The notes under the pieces are model-generated. The model ran no database searches. It saw only the letters and a list, made by a program, of their open reading frames with translations, and was not told where the DNA came from. A stretch of DNA of 30,724 nt from Euprymna scolopes (lineage: Eukaryota > Mollusca > Cephalopoda > Sepiida > Sepiolidae), in assembly GCA_024364805.1 (NCBI GenBank), contig CM044499.1:115659056-115689779 (forward strand). Reading direction: 5' to 3'. Below are positions 19,401-29,958 of this stretch, piece by piece. The stretch's first letter is position 1. Each line of letters opens with the position of its first letter. Both the position numbers and the translations under genes were made by a program.

Positions 19401-20540
19401 TACTTTGTAATTATCACCGAGAAAAATATTGCGACACTATTTTTCTCTATAATGGTCACAAAGTAGGTGTTCAATTCATTTGAACGTTATAATTATAGAC
19501 TGATCCCTGACGATATAATCATAGATTTAAAAAAATTTTCTCATCTGAAAGTTAAGTTTATTTTCAATGAGATTAACGTGAAAACGAAAAAAATATATCG
19601 TGGGATATACAGGGGGCATTTACATAAACGTCCGTCGAATCTCTTAATAAAAGAAGAGTTGTGCATCAACGTGCCACCAAGTGTAGATTGAGGTGATAAG
19701 GCACAAAACAAAGTCAAAAAGTATTTTCACTTTCCAAATCATAAAGACTATTTCTTTTTATATAAAAGACATTTTCACTTTCTTGGCCCGAATTACATCC
19801 AGATAAATTATCATTCTTATTAATTTTCATTCAGTTTGTATTTGCTACATTTACTACTTAAAAAAATCTATTGTCTGTAAAATAATTTACACCGCTAAAG
19901 TACAACTTTTCACTGTATTACATTGCCTACGCATATACTTATTTGTTATATATACCTTTGTTTTTTGTTTTGTTTTACTATTGTTGTTTTCTGTTTAGTT
20001 CCCTTTTCAGAACTCATTTTCCACACTACTAACATATTAATATTAGTTTAAGGTACTTTTTTTACCTTACCAGCAACTGCATTATTTCTTTTAAACTGAC
20101 GACTTCTATAGGTTTCAGACTATGCCGAGTAAGACAATCTATTGAAAAATAGGTTGAGCCAAGTAATATTCGAGATATAATGCCCTGCTTTATGCACTGT
20201 AATTTACTGTTCTACACACGCGCGATAAAAAGGTACTTCTCTCCACACGACATTCTCACCTACCCCCATTTTTTGGGTGGGCTTATAGTGTTTTGAGGGT
20301 GGGTATGCTGACAACATATATCGTGGTTGAACTTGGGGCAAATATTTGAAGAGTCTCCCATCATAAAGTAGATAAATGATTTATTTTCCCGATGTCGTCC
20401 TTAGCATAATGAGGTTGGTCGTGTCTATTCCATACGACATTCATAACTTATTATTTGTTCGGACCTCCCTTTATACTATTAATAGTTTTATCTCACTGAC
20501 AGAGAAAGACACAGCATTATTTCTGACAGGAAGAAATTAA
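19401..20540. other. AT-rich sequence without recognised feature
   Basis: No gene recognised. The 74-residue plus frame at 19467-19691 has no family resemblance. A short palindromic segment, ACCCCCATTTTTTGGGTGGG, lies near 20262-20281. Confidence 0.45.
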
Positions 20541-20575
20541 AACACACACACATATATACATACATACATACATTT

Positions 20576-20610
<35 letters not shown>

Positions 20611-20612
20611 CT
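20541..20612. repeat. Compound (CA)-(TACA)-(CT)-(AT) microsatellite
   Basis: Ends next to the 5' end of the short Helitron. Confidence 0.94.
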
Positions 20613-21365
20613 TCTAAATTATAAAGCTGAATGTCTGTGTGTATGTGGGTGTGTGTCTGGTCACGAATAGGCACCTATATGGTTGACTATTTTAAAAAAC
20701 TGATTACATATAATGATAGAAGATGTATCGAGACACAGGAATTGGTATGTTTGATCTGGCAGAACAGTGGTTCATTAAAATTGCGTGGTCTGCTTTCGCG
20801 CCTGGTCCACAATGTATGGAAATAAAAATTTTCAAAATAAAAAAAAATACAAGTTTTTTTTTTATATAGATGTACATAATAATACTTTGATAAGTATGTT
20901 TTAACTTACATAGGGATGATATAATAAAATTATTGGGTCTGCGTACGTGCCTGGCCTCCATAGAATGGAAATAGGCACAAATTTTATAAAGACTTTTCAT
21001 ATCTATCTGCGTAGGTATACTCTGATAATTATGTTTTAGTTTGAAGAAATATGGTATGATAAAATTATGGGGTGTTCGTTCGCGCCTGACCGCCATAGAA
21101 TGGATATATGTCACAAAGTTTAACAAGATTTTTTAATATAAATCCACAGAATATTGTGATAAGTGTTTCAGTGTTACCAGGTATGGTATAATAAATTATG
21201 GGGTTTATCTATTTTATTTTTACTTTCATCATATTTTGCTTTGGGTTTGATACCCCCAAATTCGAAGCGATTTCTTTAAAACCCTTCCTTTTCATACTTT
21301 CATAAATCAGAGTCCATTTTCTGTAGCCTGTTTTTGAACCCAGTCAATGACGGGTATTTTGCTAG
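20613..21365 (+). mobile_element. Non-autonomous Helitron-like element, short form
   Basis: The left end TCTAAATTATAAAGCTGAAT and right end GACGGGTATTTTGCTAG, followed by T, match both ends of the 2.67-kb element at 5366-8035. The subterminal hairpin (CCC, bulged A, GTC, loop, GAC, GGG) is present with a changed loop base. The base before TC is T rather than the expected A, so the exact left edge is uncertain by a base or two. The body is almost entirely three tandem subrepeats plus the shared 3' tail. No replication protein is encoded. This looks like the minimal mobile unit of the family. Confidence 0.82.
20780..21130 (+). repeat. Tandem subrepeats in short Helitron (135-149-bp units)
   Basis: Three units share GGTCTGCNTTCGCGCCTG and CCATAGAATGGA-like blocks, with CCTG anchors at 20801, 20950 and 21085. 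A 140-residue minus frame (20704-21126) crosses all three and yields repeats of PHNFIIPYFFKLKHNYQS type. It has no recognised domain. Confidence 0.8.
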
Positions 21366-21396
21366 TATATATATATGTATATATATATATATATAA
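21366..21396. repeat. (TA)n microsatellite abutting the short Helitron
   Basis: TA run starting directly after the CTAG end, as at the sister element. Confidence 0.94.
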
Positions 21397-22136
21397 GTCT
21401 CGCTGGTTGCAATTATATACATATCTTGATCTGTTATGTTTTCTTCGCACATATCTTCATATATGTTCTTTTCTGATGTAATAAAGTTTACTGTATATTC
21501 TGAATTGTTTTTATTTATTAGATTATTCTTTGCTATGTGAGAGTTCTGGGTTGCGATAGATTGCCTATAGTTCAGTTTTCAATTTACAATTGTTGCAACT
21601 GAATACTAATCTACGCTGCTTCAACCGATGGTAGCGGTCGATAGAGTTAATACAGATTTACTTCGGGCAGTGTCTTGTAATTTGTTTTGGGATTCGGAAA
21701 TTTTCTATAAATATTTGATACGCGCATTTGGTTTATGCCTCGCATTTGTGTCTTTTTTGAGTGCTTTATGGTGGAGCTATAAGCGCCTCGCATTATTAGT
21801 TGCCATTTTTCCAGATTTAAAAATATTTTTTCAGAAGTCACGGAGTTTATTTTTGTGTTTTTCTTGCTGTATCATTGATTCGAAGTTACTCTGTTCTAGA
21901 CGACAAAGCCACTTTTATGCACAATAGTTTCCATCATATTGTATTTGTAAGAATTACTTGCTAAAATTTAATTACGTTTTTTAGGTAGTAGAAAATCACT
22001 TTTTCATCTTGGACTTTGTTGAAATTTGCGGCTTAGCGTGCCGTTAGTCTTTTCAACAGATGTATATGTAGTGTGTGTAGAAATCTTTTACCTAGGAACA
22101 TTCTGGTATATAGTGCAATTATGCGACTTATTAGTA
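21397..22136. other. AT-rich sequence without recognised feature
   Basis: The plus strand has a 99-residue open frame (21628-21927) with a hydrophobic middle. It has no homologue I recognise and no supporting splice or promoter signal, so it is not called as a gene. Confidence 0.4.
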
Positions 22137-22167
22137 TATAAGTATATATATATACATATATATACAC

Positions 22168-22206
<39 letters not shown>

Positions 22207-22240
22207 GATAGATAGATAGATAGATAGGTAGGTAGATATG
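22137..22240. repeat. Compound (TATACA)-(AT)-(GATA)-(GGTA) microsatellite
   Basis: AT-type repeat passing into GATAGATAGATA and TAGGTAGGTAG. Confidence 0.95.
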
Positions 22241-22280
22241 TATTACATATAATATTTTTACATATATCAAGACAACAAAA

Positions 22281-23164
22281 TCTATATATCTCTAAAAGTG
22301 AAAGTGTCCGTCTGTCTGGGTGTCTGTCTGTGTACATATCCATACACAATATCTCTGTCAATTTTAGGTCTACAGTCTCGAAATTTTATATACATTTGGG
22401 AAAATCTTTGGAATCTGTTTTCGGTCAGAAATTTGGCTGTTAAAGGATAAAAGTTCAACGATTTGACTTTTGAAAACTCTACCAAACTCCCCCGCCAATT
22501 TGGGTCTAAACGCTTGAAATTTTAGATATAGGTTCCTTGTACATGGATCTAATTATATAACTGAATTTGAGCCCAAAACAATAAATATTAAGGGGTCATA
22601 ATACGGGCCAAAGTTTAAAAAAATTGACATTTGCAGTCTCTACGAAATTACTAAAGACAATTTCTGGTCTAAACATTTGAAATTTTACATAAAGGGTATT
22701 CAGAGATAGGACAAGCTTTTTAATCCGTTTGAGTCGAAAAATTGAACTACAAATATATAAATCTATATAGTTATGTTTGCATGTCTGCCTAAAACTTTCG
22801 AGAGAGGTGACGGATTTTCACAAGATCAGTATCGTTTTGAAGCTTGACCCTTCAGACAAGAAATACCGAAAGATTGGCTAAAAAAATAATTTATTCACCC
22901 TCAACTTGGCACTTTTCTACAAGGAGGGGTTGCTTTGTTCGCCGATATTTTCGAAAGTCATCCCCTCTTTTCGATTGTCTAGTCTTAATTTAAACTTACG
23001 TCACGTCCCGTTGGCGGTGGTCGTAACAGTAAGGACGTCACGTTTTTTCCCGTTCTTTTCCTCCTTCGCGGTATGGGTTCGAGTCTGCCTTCCTACTACC
23101 ACTTTTTTTGTTTTGCTTAACACACACCTTCAAAGACCCGGGCAACGCCGGCCACTCGTGCTAG
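22281..23164 (+). mobile_element. Helitron-like element with two 5' ends
   Basis: The left end TCTATATATCTCTAAAAGTG follows an A. The right end GCCACTCGTGCTAG is followed by T. The subterminal CCGGGCAACGCCGG folds as a 5-bp stem with a single bulged G and AAC loop, the classic Helitron 3' hairpin. The 5' subterminal region is rich in TCTGTCTG. A second Helitron-style 5' end, A followed by TCTATATAGTTATGTTTGC, lies at 22762, 403 bases from the same 3' end. Three degenerate internal repeats (CAATTT, GGTCTA, GAAATTTTA blocks starting at 22359, 22496 and 22658) fill the part before it. No Rep/helicase coding is visible. This family differs from the elements at 5366 and 20613. Confidence 0.8.
22762..23164 (+). 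mobile_element. Possible nested minimal Helitron
   Basis: Starts with TCTATATAGTTATGTTTGC after an A and shares the CTAG end at 23164. Either a short Helitron carries extra upstream sequence from a relative, or one inserted within or beside another. Confidence 0.5.
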
Positions 23165-23249
23165 TATAAAATAATTAAAATTGCACCATTCTTAAAACCC
23201 GTGTTAAATTATATAATTATCCTGCTTAACTTCCATTTCACTTACAACA

Positions 23250-24022
23250 TTTTTTTACATAGGTATCACCACTTATCAAGGCGCAGGGACCACTCGAGGA
23301 AAAGGGTTAAAGAGTTTACAGTAGTCATTTGGACAATATATTAATTGTCAGTAATGGAAATTCAGTAAATTTGTTAACTTGAGCGGAACGGCTTATCAAG
23401 AACTCGTTTACATGTGACTTGAAGACACCCATATTGTAGTCAGCTGGAAAGCAGGAAAACGGAAGACAGTTCCACAGGCGTGCAGTTCTAAGAAAGAAGC
23501 TTTGTTCATGGACTCTACGTTTAGGTTTAAGCACGGATAAAGAGTGGGGGAATTATTGATTGTGTTTTCAGCTAGACGGGAGTTTCTTGTGAAAGTTTGG
23601 CGAGGGGGGCACAGATTGAAGCTCAGTCGAGCACTTCCCATGAAAATAACGATAAAGAAAAGACAAACTCGCAACATCTCTTTTGTGAGATAGAGGTTGC
23701 AGGGAAGAAAAAAGGACATCTCTTATGAGGCTATGAAGTTTATTTTGAACTCTATCAATGCAGGATAAGTATTTTCTAGCAGCTCCTGCCCAGGTGTGGC
23801 AATATTACTCCATCCTTGGACGAACTAGGCTCTCATATTGATAGAGAATTGCATCAGCAGTGAGATATCTACTGGATCGATAGAAGGATCTCACCATTTT
23901 CACAGCCGCTTTGGCAGCAGATTTGATGTACGTGTCCCATTTCAGATAAGGAGTAAAGGTCAAGCCCAGAAGCTTGTCAAAACATGAGGCCTCCCCGAGA
24001 CGAGAGCCATTCATTTCAATTC
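23250..24022 (-). mobile_element. 5'-truncated APE-type LINE, RT C-terminal part
   Basis: The minus strand from 24022 down carries the end of a Jockey/CR1-like ORF2. After the palm comes LLGLTFTPYLKWDTYIKS, YRSSRYLTADAIL and RPRME (24014-23805). Then, after an in-frame stop, come CHTWAGA, LSHKRDVASLSFLYRYFHGKC, RQTFTRNSRLAE, PCLNLNVESMN and FFLRTARLWNCLPFSCFP near the C-terminus. The readable frame changes at least twice, once near a run of Cs just before RQTFTR and once before FFLRTARL. The catalytic RT core, endonuclease and ORF1 are absent. The C-terminal part matches the plus-strand piece at 2870-3240, so the two are one family. The 3' boundary is approximate. Confidence 0.82.
23805..24022 (-). 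pseudogene. LINE RT thumb-region remnant
   Basis: A 69-residue minus frame with LLGLTFTPYLKWDTYIKSAA and AILYQYESLVRPRME. This is the conserved thumb segment after the RT active site in Jockey/CR1-like LINEs (consensus LLGLxxxxdLkWxxyI...YxSxIRPcMEYc). It ends in a stop exactly where the CCHxWAG motif should continue. Confidence 0.82.
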
Positions 24023-26150
24023 CTAATTATTTTTATGCCTATTATTTTTATCGGGTCCTATGCGTGGTAGTAGACATGTATTTATATGAAGATAGCTTTG
24101 TATAACTTCAAACATTTTGTTTAAACTTTCATCTTTAGAATTCACTAGGTAGTATGACTCGGGTAAGCATGGACTAAATCCTCTTGATTTACTAGGTTTA
24201 TATTTACTAGTTTTATCCATCATTGACCATTTGAATTAAAATTCTATTTTATTTTTATGTAATTCTCCAACCCAACCCATTTATGCAGTTATGTTTCTCT
24301 TCTTATTTTTCTATATTTATTCTTTTTCTATCCTTATCCTCATTCTACTTTGATTCCTTCACTTGTTTAATGCCAAATGTTGAAATATAGTTTCAGTATC
24401 TGTCCTTGAAATTATGTTCCATTCTCGCTTACGTGTATCTTTTTACTATTATCAACCATAACTTCAAATTTTTATACAATTTCAAAAATTATGCAATTGC
24501 CTGACAATGGGCATTAGATAGATACACTTACACTTTTCTCAATATTTAATTCAAATGATTCGATCTACCTATAATTTATAATTTAGCTAATTTTACCATT
24601 ATTTGAACATATAGTTTTACTAAAATTTGCAGCAGTTTTGAATGAAAGCTTTACTGTATCTTACCAATTTTTTGACATAATATATTTTCTGGGAGAAAAT
24701 TTTATCCATTATTTTGTGAAATTCTTTAGTGATATTATTTTGTGTATATTAACTGAAAGATTGATTAAACCCAACATGCCTTTTGCGCATATTTTTCCTT
24801 TTCGTAACTGCATTATTAATACAACATGCTTCTTTAGCATTTTTATTTCCCTTTTTATGCTTATCTTATTTTTATACCTATTTATTCCTTACATTTCTTT
24901 TTCCACCCATCGCCATGATATATGATATTGTGTGGGTGATCCATCTTCATTGTCCACCTCCTTAATAACCTGATCGAGTTAATCTCTTATTATTATTTTG
25001 TGATATCCTAGATATGCATGTTCATATACTAGGGATAATTGCTTTTTTCATATTTTTTAGAATAATTAGATTTATAGTGTATATAAGATATTGTTTGGTT
25101 CAGTTTGTTGTACGGTGCATATGTATTGTTGTTAAGGTTTATGGTTATATCCCAAAAGTTCAGTAATATATAATTGCAGTCTAATGTGATCTCTTTCGTA
25201 AGCTTATTAAAAAATACTTTAATTTCTTTCTATTTGTTTCTATTATTCAATCACTTGAACCAATTAAAAACCATGCGTCATCTTTATATAGTCATCCATT
25301 TAAGCCCGGTATTTTTATTCATCTCCTACACTATGTACATACCTACTAAATCCAGGAAATCTCATCGTAACATCAACATTGTTTTCTCTATGCTTTCCTC
25401 TCCATAATACATTATCGTATCTTATTAAAATTCTTCTCCCTAGTTTTATAATTTCTATATCTAACCTTGTTACATATGTTTCATTTCTCGATAATTATAG
25501 TGTTTTTTCAAAAACGTTTCAAAGTTTTAGATTGATAGCAAGAGTCAATACCAAACTTGATGAATTTACTGTTTTTGTGTGTAGGTATTTTCTAGAATCA
25601 ATCTATACTCTCACCAGAAGGAACTCAAATGTTATGTTTTTTTTTATTTAAAGTAAATAAAATTCTGTCCAATATATTTTTACTAATATTACTTAAATCC
25701 GAAACACATGGCTCAATTAATTTTATGCTGTTTTTTTGTTGTTGAAGTCCGGTTTATGATATTTCAACGAAAAACTGTGGGTTGAGTTATGCGTATATTT
25801 CTACTTCATCTTGAATGTTAATTTGTTCACATATTCTTAATGCTTATATGTGTATGTTATACAGATATTCTGCCGCTTATTTTTCATAATTTGTATTTAA
25901 TTCACTAAAAAATAATAAATGATACGTTAAAAGTTCATAGTGTATATGCTCTTTGTTTTATCTGCTTGTACTTTTATGTTAGGATTGTCTATTATTGTTT
26001 TTAATATCTTATTTAAACTTCTTTTTCAGAATCCATATATTTTTGCTTTTTGTAACCTTTAAACTCTTTCACAAGATTCAACATGCTCTTTTCGAAGTGT
26101 TCTTATGACTGTATATTTAGTGGTGAGCATATCTTTGTTTTAATTTTGGA
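24023..26150 (-). mobile_element. Degenerate Penelope-like element (RT plus GIY-YIG-like region)
   Basis: Read on the minus strand from 26150 to 24023, scattered but ordered motifs fit a Penelope-like element. There is an N-terminal ADKTKSIYTMN segment near 25940, an HKPDFNNK-type segment near 25740, a YKDD active-site box at 25277-25288, YAPYNKLNQTISYIHYKSNY near 25030-25120 and a GFNQSFS/ITKEF segment near 24690-24785. A CPLSGNC segment at 24493-24513 opens the GIY-YIG-like part, and a final segment ends with DESLNKMFEVIQSYLHIN (24023-24223). The element is old and broken, with well over ten interruptions. No single long frame remains. Terminal repeats were not resolved. It abuts the LINE at 24022. 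Confidence 0.72.
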
Positions 26151-26389
26151 CATTTTGCAATTATTTGTTTTCTTGTTTTCGTCTCTAAAATGCCCATTGT
26201 CATTCTTATCCAGTGTGATTTATTATTGTTTTCATCCTTAACCGTATATGTAATCTAAAGCGGCGCAATTTTTCCTCTCTGCACCAAAATACCGTAGGTT
26301 TTTAATAATAGATGTCACATACACATCCATAATTTCGAGACTATTAACCACTGCATTCTGTAACTTTACATCGTCATTACAAGCATATT

Positions 26390-26490
26390 TAAGCTTCATA
26401 AAAACTCGTACATTACATCCGACGAGCGACACCATCACTACCGCCATTACTCTTAAAGAAAGTAGTTCCAAATTTTCTCTATATTCCATA
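26390..26490 (-). repeat. Dispersed repeat fragment, copy 2
   Basis: Resembles 18575-18685 in both nucleotide order and minus-strand translation (MVSLVG core). It lies inside an 83-residue minus frame (26238-26489) that has no other recognised similarity. Confidence 0.45.
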
Positions 26491-26842
26491 AGTCTTCTTA
26501 CGACCCTATTCTACACCCCGTGAATTTATACTTTTTCCTATTTTCTAGTGGCTACACCGCTATTAACTGGCAACAGATTTCATACAAATCGCATACTCTT
26601 ATGACTTCCCAACTACATAAATAATAAGGTCTCCCTTGACGTATTCTCTGTATTTCTATTCACTAGCCTGTAAATATTTCTCCATTCGAAATTAAAGGTA
26701 TCGGTCTTAAAACAGAACACTTACATTATAATATGGCCTCCTCAGATTACATACATATGAAAGATTATCAATGACATTATACACAGCGACAAGGCATTAC
26801 ACATATATTTACACATTAAAAACACTGCGTTGCTGTGTGTGT
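26491..26842. other. AT-rich sequence without recognised feature
   Basis: Nothing recognised. Confidence 0.45.
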
Positions 26843-27235
26843 GCCATTAATACTGATAGGTCGCATAAACCTTCGCACGCGTGTGAGTGTTTATACACGT
26901 ACGTGTGCATGTGTGTTTGTTTTTGTTTACTTGGGTGCGCGTGCTTGTGCACATGTGCGTGCCATTAAACTAGTAGGCCGCAAAAATACTTGCACTGGCG
27001 TGTTTGTGCTTAGACAAATGTATGTGTACGTCTACATACATGTTTGCGTACGTGTTTTGTTTTTGAGTGCGTCTGTGTTCATGTACGTATGAATGGGCAT
27101 TTGTGTACGTGTATGTGACGTGTGTATACCATAAGACTATTAAGCCACGTAAACTTGGATACGCGTTCGTCGGTGTTTATACACATACATGTGAGTGTGC
27201 GTTTCGTTTTTTTTCTTTTGCTTGCGTGCGTGTAG
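26843..27235 (+). repeat. CpG- and TG-rich minisatellite, three units
   Basis: Units begin at 26843, 26961 and 27128 with GCCATTAATACTGATAGG, GCCATTAAACTAGTAGGC and ACCATAAGACTATTAAGC. Each continues with a CGCA/CGTAAA-CTT segment, TTTATACAC/TTAGACAAA, alternating GTGTACGTG sequence and a GTTTTGTTTTTG-like block. Spacing is 118 and 167 bases, the middle unit being expanded by extra GTACGTGT-type sequence. It is much richer in CpG than the rest of the window. Open frames here on both strands are repeat translations. Confidence 0.8.
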
Positions 27236-27272
27236 ATTTTCTGTGCAAGCAAATAAAAATAACATAATTTTT

Positions 27273-27618
27273 GGCAAAACTTGCTGGGAATGATCTGTTT
27301 TACGGTTGTTGTAAAAATGGAACGAAAATTCAAATGTTCTATTTTAAATTCGCTACATTTTTTACATTACGTCCAACTCGTCGTTCACATTCCACATGCC
27401 AACTCTTAAAGGTTTTCGGGTATGCTGACAATTTTGTAAGTGTCCATTCCGATTTTATTTTTATTAAAAAACATCGTTTGTTATAGATAAAAAGTAGGAT
27501 TGTGGAATGTTTTGGGGCGCAATATAAAAAAAATAAAAAAATAAAACGAAACGAAATTAAAATTTTCATTCCATTTTTACAACACCCGTAAAACAAAGCA
27601 TCCTCGGCAAGTTTTACT
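27273..27618. mobile_element. MITE-like foldback element with about 60-bp inverted ends
   Basis: The left arm (27273-27335) reads AAAACTTGCTGGGAATGATC, TTTTACGG, TTGTTGTAAAAATGGAACGA and AAAATT. The right arm (27555-27618), reverse-complemented, reads AAAACTTGCCGAGGATGCTT, TTTTACGG, GTGTTGTAAAAATGGAATGA and AAAATT. The arms are about 80-85 percent alike by eye. About 220 bases lie between. A target duplication could not be fixed because both flanks are A/T runs. No transposase is present. The element family is unknown. Confidence 0.75.
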
Positions 27619-28078
27619 TAAGTTTTTTTTTATATAATGACAAATTTAAATCATTGTGAATTTATTCATGCAGTCCTTTACCTCGCTAGGTCACCCCCAG
27701 GAATAAATATTATAAAATGATTATCCCTATATATAAATTCAAGATATCTGTCTCATAGATTACATTAATAGTGCGTAAGTACCAATTAAGTGATTATTTA
27801 TATTGTATTCGACAAAATCCATAACAAGCGGCAATTAAGTGGTTTATTTTAATGTCACTGCATCGTAATCACGTGATTAAAATTTAGCAGACGAAAAATT
27901 GGCAGAAAAGAAGAACACAAAATAGTAATTCGAGCAGGGATGCAAAAGAAAAAAATACTAGAAATGACAATTTTGTTTCAGTAAAAAAGATAACGAATGA
28001 TAATTTGTTCTTTTGTGGTAAATGCGTGCTGAAATAAAACAAACAGTGCAGCAAAAACAAAATAACAATAGCATTAAT
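27619..28078. other. AT-rich sequence without recognised feature
   Basis: Nothing recognised. Confidence 0.45.
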
Positions 28079-28080
28079 AC

Positions 28081-28116
<36 letters not shown>

Positions 28117-28145
28117 TACTACTACTACTAATAATAATAATAATA
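28079..28145. repeat. Compound (ATT)n-(ACT)n-(AAT)n microsatellite
   Basis: The ATT run changes to ACT and then to AAT, so the array nearly mirrors itself (ATT on the left, its complement AAT on the right). A poly-asparagine/serine minus frame over it is an artefact. Confidence 0.95.
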
Positions 28146-28979
28146 CTTAAATAAATAAATACTTTACATTTCATTTCATTTCGAGTTTACAGTTCGGTTT
28201 GATGGGCGCGAAGTATGCTTTTTTGCAGAGATTGGACCAGGGTCTTCTCGTTGTCCCATTTACGAAAAATACAAAAAAAAAAATGAAATTAATAAAAATA
28301 ACGTGAAAAACGTCCTTAAAAAAAAACATTCATGATTTTACGTTTGTACTCGATGAGATAAACGTTATTTTAAAAAAAAATCGGGGGTCCTTTGTAGATT
28401 TCAGAGAGGGATAATTCCGTAACCATCAGCATATGTGTTTTCCATTTCCACTAAGTCATATTAACTCGTGGCCGGGTACAGCAGGTTTTTGAGATTTTAG
28501 TGAATTCTTTTTATAAATTCTATCGGATTTTCTTATAAATTCCTTTATTTCTTGGATCATATCTAACATTTATACTTCATGTCTTGGTGCTTTCATGTCC
28601 TTTGGTAAAAATGTTATTCCCTCCTTTGAAAACTTTTTGTGTTATTAATATAGATATCATCTCACTTTAATGAGCAGTTTTAATTATAAATATGTTTTAT
28701 CAAAGATTTTATATTGCAAAATTCCGCTAATGTTCATATACCAATAAAATCGAATTCAATATTAATTTACTCAATTAATAATACTACATGATTGTCTGTT
28801 TTCATATTCGACCATGAATATAATATTTTAAAGCATCAAGACACGTAAATATAAAATAAAAACATTTTACGATGTATGTCTGAATGTGTTACAATTGTTT
28901 CTTAACCATAAATTTAAACATAATATCATTTAAATATATTCCAAAAATAGCTGCTGTTCAGACTCCAAAATACATGTCC

Positions 28980-28981
<2 letters not shown>
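28146..28981. other. AT-rich sequence without recognised feature
   Basis: Includes several A-runs (28270-28380). No gene or element recognised. Confidence 0.45.

Positions 28982-29018
<37 letters not shown>
28982..29018. repeat. (AT)n microsatellite
   Basis: Pure AT run. Confidence 0.97.
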
Positions 29019-29021
<3 letters not shown>

Positions 29022-29576
29022 CATATTCATATTCCCTATTTTTAAGGATCAAAGAAGTTAGTGGCCTTGTTTCTCTTCTTTTATCTCCCTTCTTTTCGTT
29101 TATTTTCGAATTGAGGAAGAATCCAACTATCGTATTTCTTATTATTAGACGAGAGTTTTACAATTACCTATTCTTTAATCTTTTAATTATTCAATGTGCT
29201 TTTACTTTTATAGTTAACTTTTCTCTGATTTATATAATTGTAGTGCTTCACTTCTCATATCCTAGTCTAAATATTATAGCATTTCTGTCTCCGTTTTTAT
29301 GTGCAACTATTCATTTCCCAATTTGTCTTACTTTCGTATAATTTGTTGTTTCATGTTACCATACAGTTGTTTAGTCCTTTCTATTTTACATACTATTCCA
29401 AAAGTAAATATAATTAAAATGTTTATTTAAGTTATATTAATAATAAATATAGTGTTAGGATTACCCTGGAATTTAATATATCTATATTCAGTATTTACTT
29501 CGACAGTGCTCTATACGTAAGTAGGGCAATGTAGTAATCCTTGAAAATATACATTTCAATACACATTTAAAACCCT

Positions 29577-29579
<3 letters not shown>
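29019..29579. other. AT-rich sequence without recognised feature
   Basis: The 76-residue plus frame at 29111-29341 is hydrophobic because of T-rich codons. No family is recognised. Confidence 0.45.

Positions 29580-29637
<58 letters not shown>
29580..29637. repeat. (AT)n microsatellite
   Basis: About 58 bases of pure AT. Confidence 0.97.
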
Positions 29638-29639
<2 letters not shown>

Positions 29640-29844
29640 GAAAAACATGCTTTCTTTTTAACTGCATATTAGAGAATGCTTTTTTTACACGGTACATTTT
29701 AATAAGTCATTGAAGATCGTCTTAAATATGAACGAATATGATATTAAATGTACCTGTCTTTTAATGTCTTTAAGATATCTTCCTATTATTTTTATATACA
29801 CATGTTCTTCGCGGGAAAACCCCTTCTATCCGTTACATTCATAT

Positions 29845-29852
29845 ATACGCAC

Positions 29853-29886
<34 letters not shown>

Positions 29887-29958
29887 GTATACACACACAT
29901 ATGTATGCATATATATACACATATATATACACATCTATATATGTATATATACACCTAT
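29845..29958. repeat. Compound (CA)n-(TATACA)n microsatellite
   Basis: A CA run of about 30 bases, then ATACACACATATGTATGCAT-type sequence. Confidence 0.95.

Noticed and set aside
21628-21927. 99-residue plus-strand open frame
   Set aside because: No known domain, no homologue recognised, no start context or splice signal that sets it apart from chance in this sequence.
27884-28174. Minus frame with poly-serine and poly-asparagine
   Set aside because: It is a translation of the trinucleotide microsatellite at 28079-28145.
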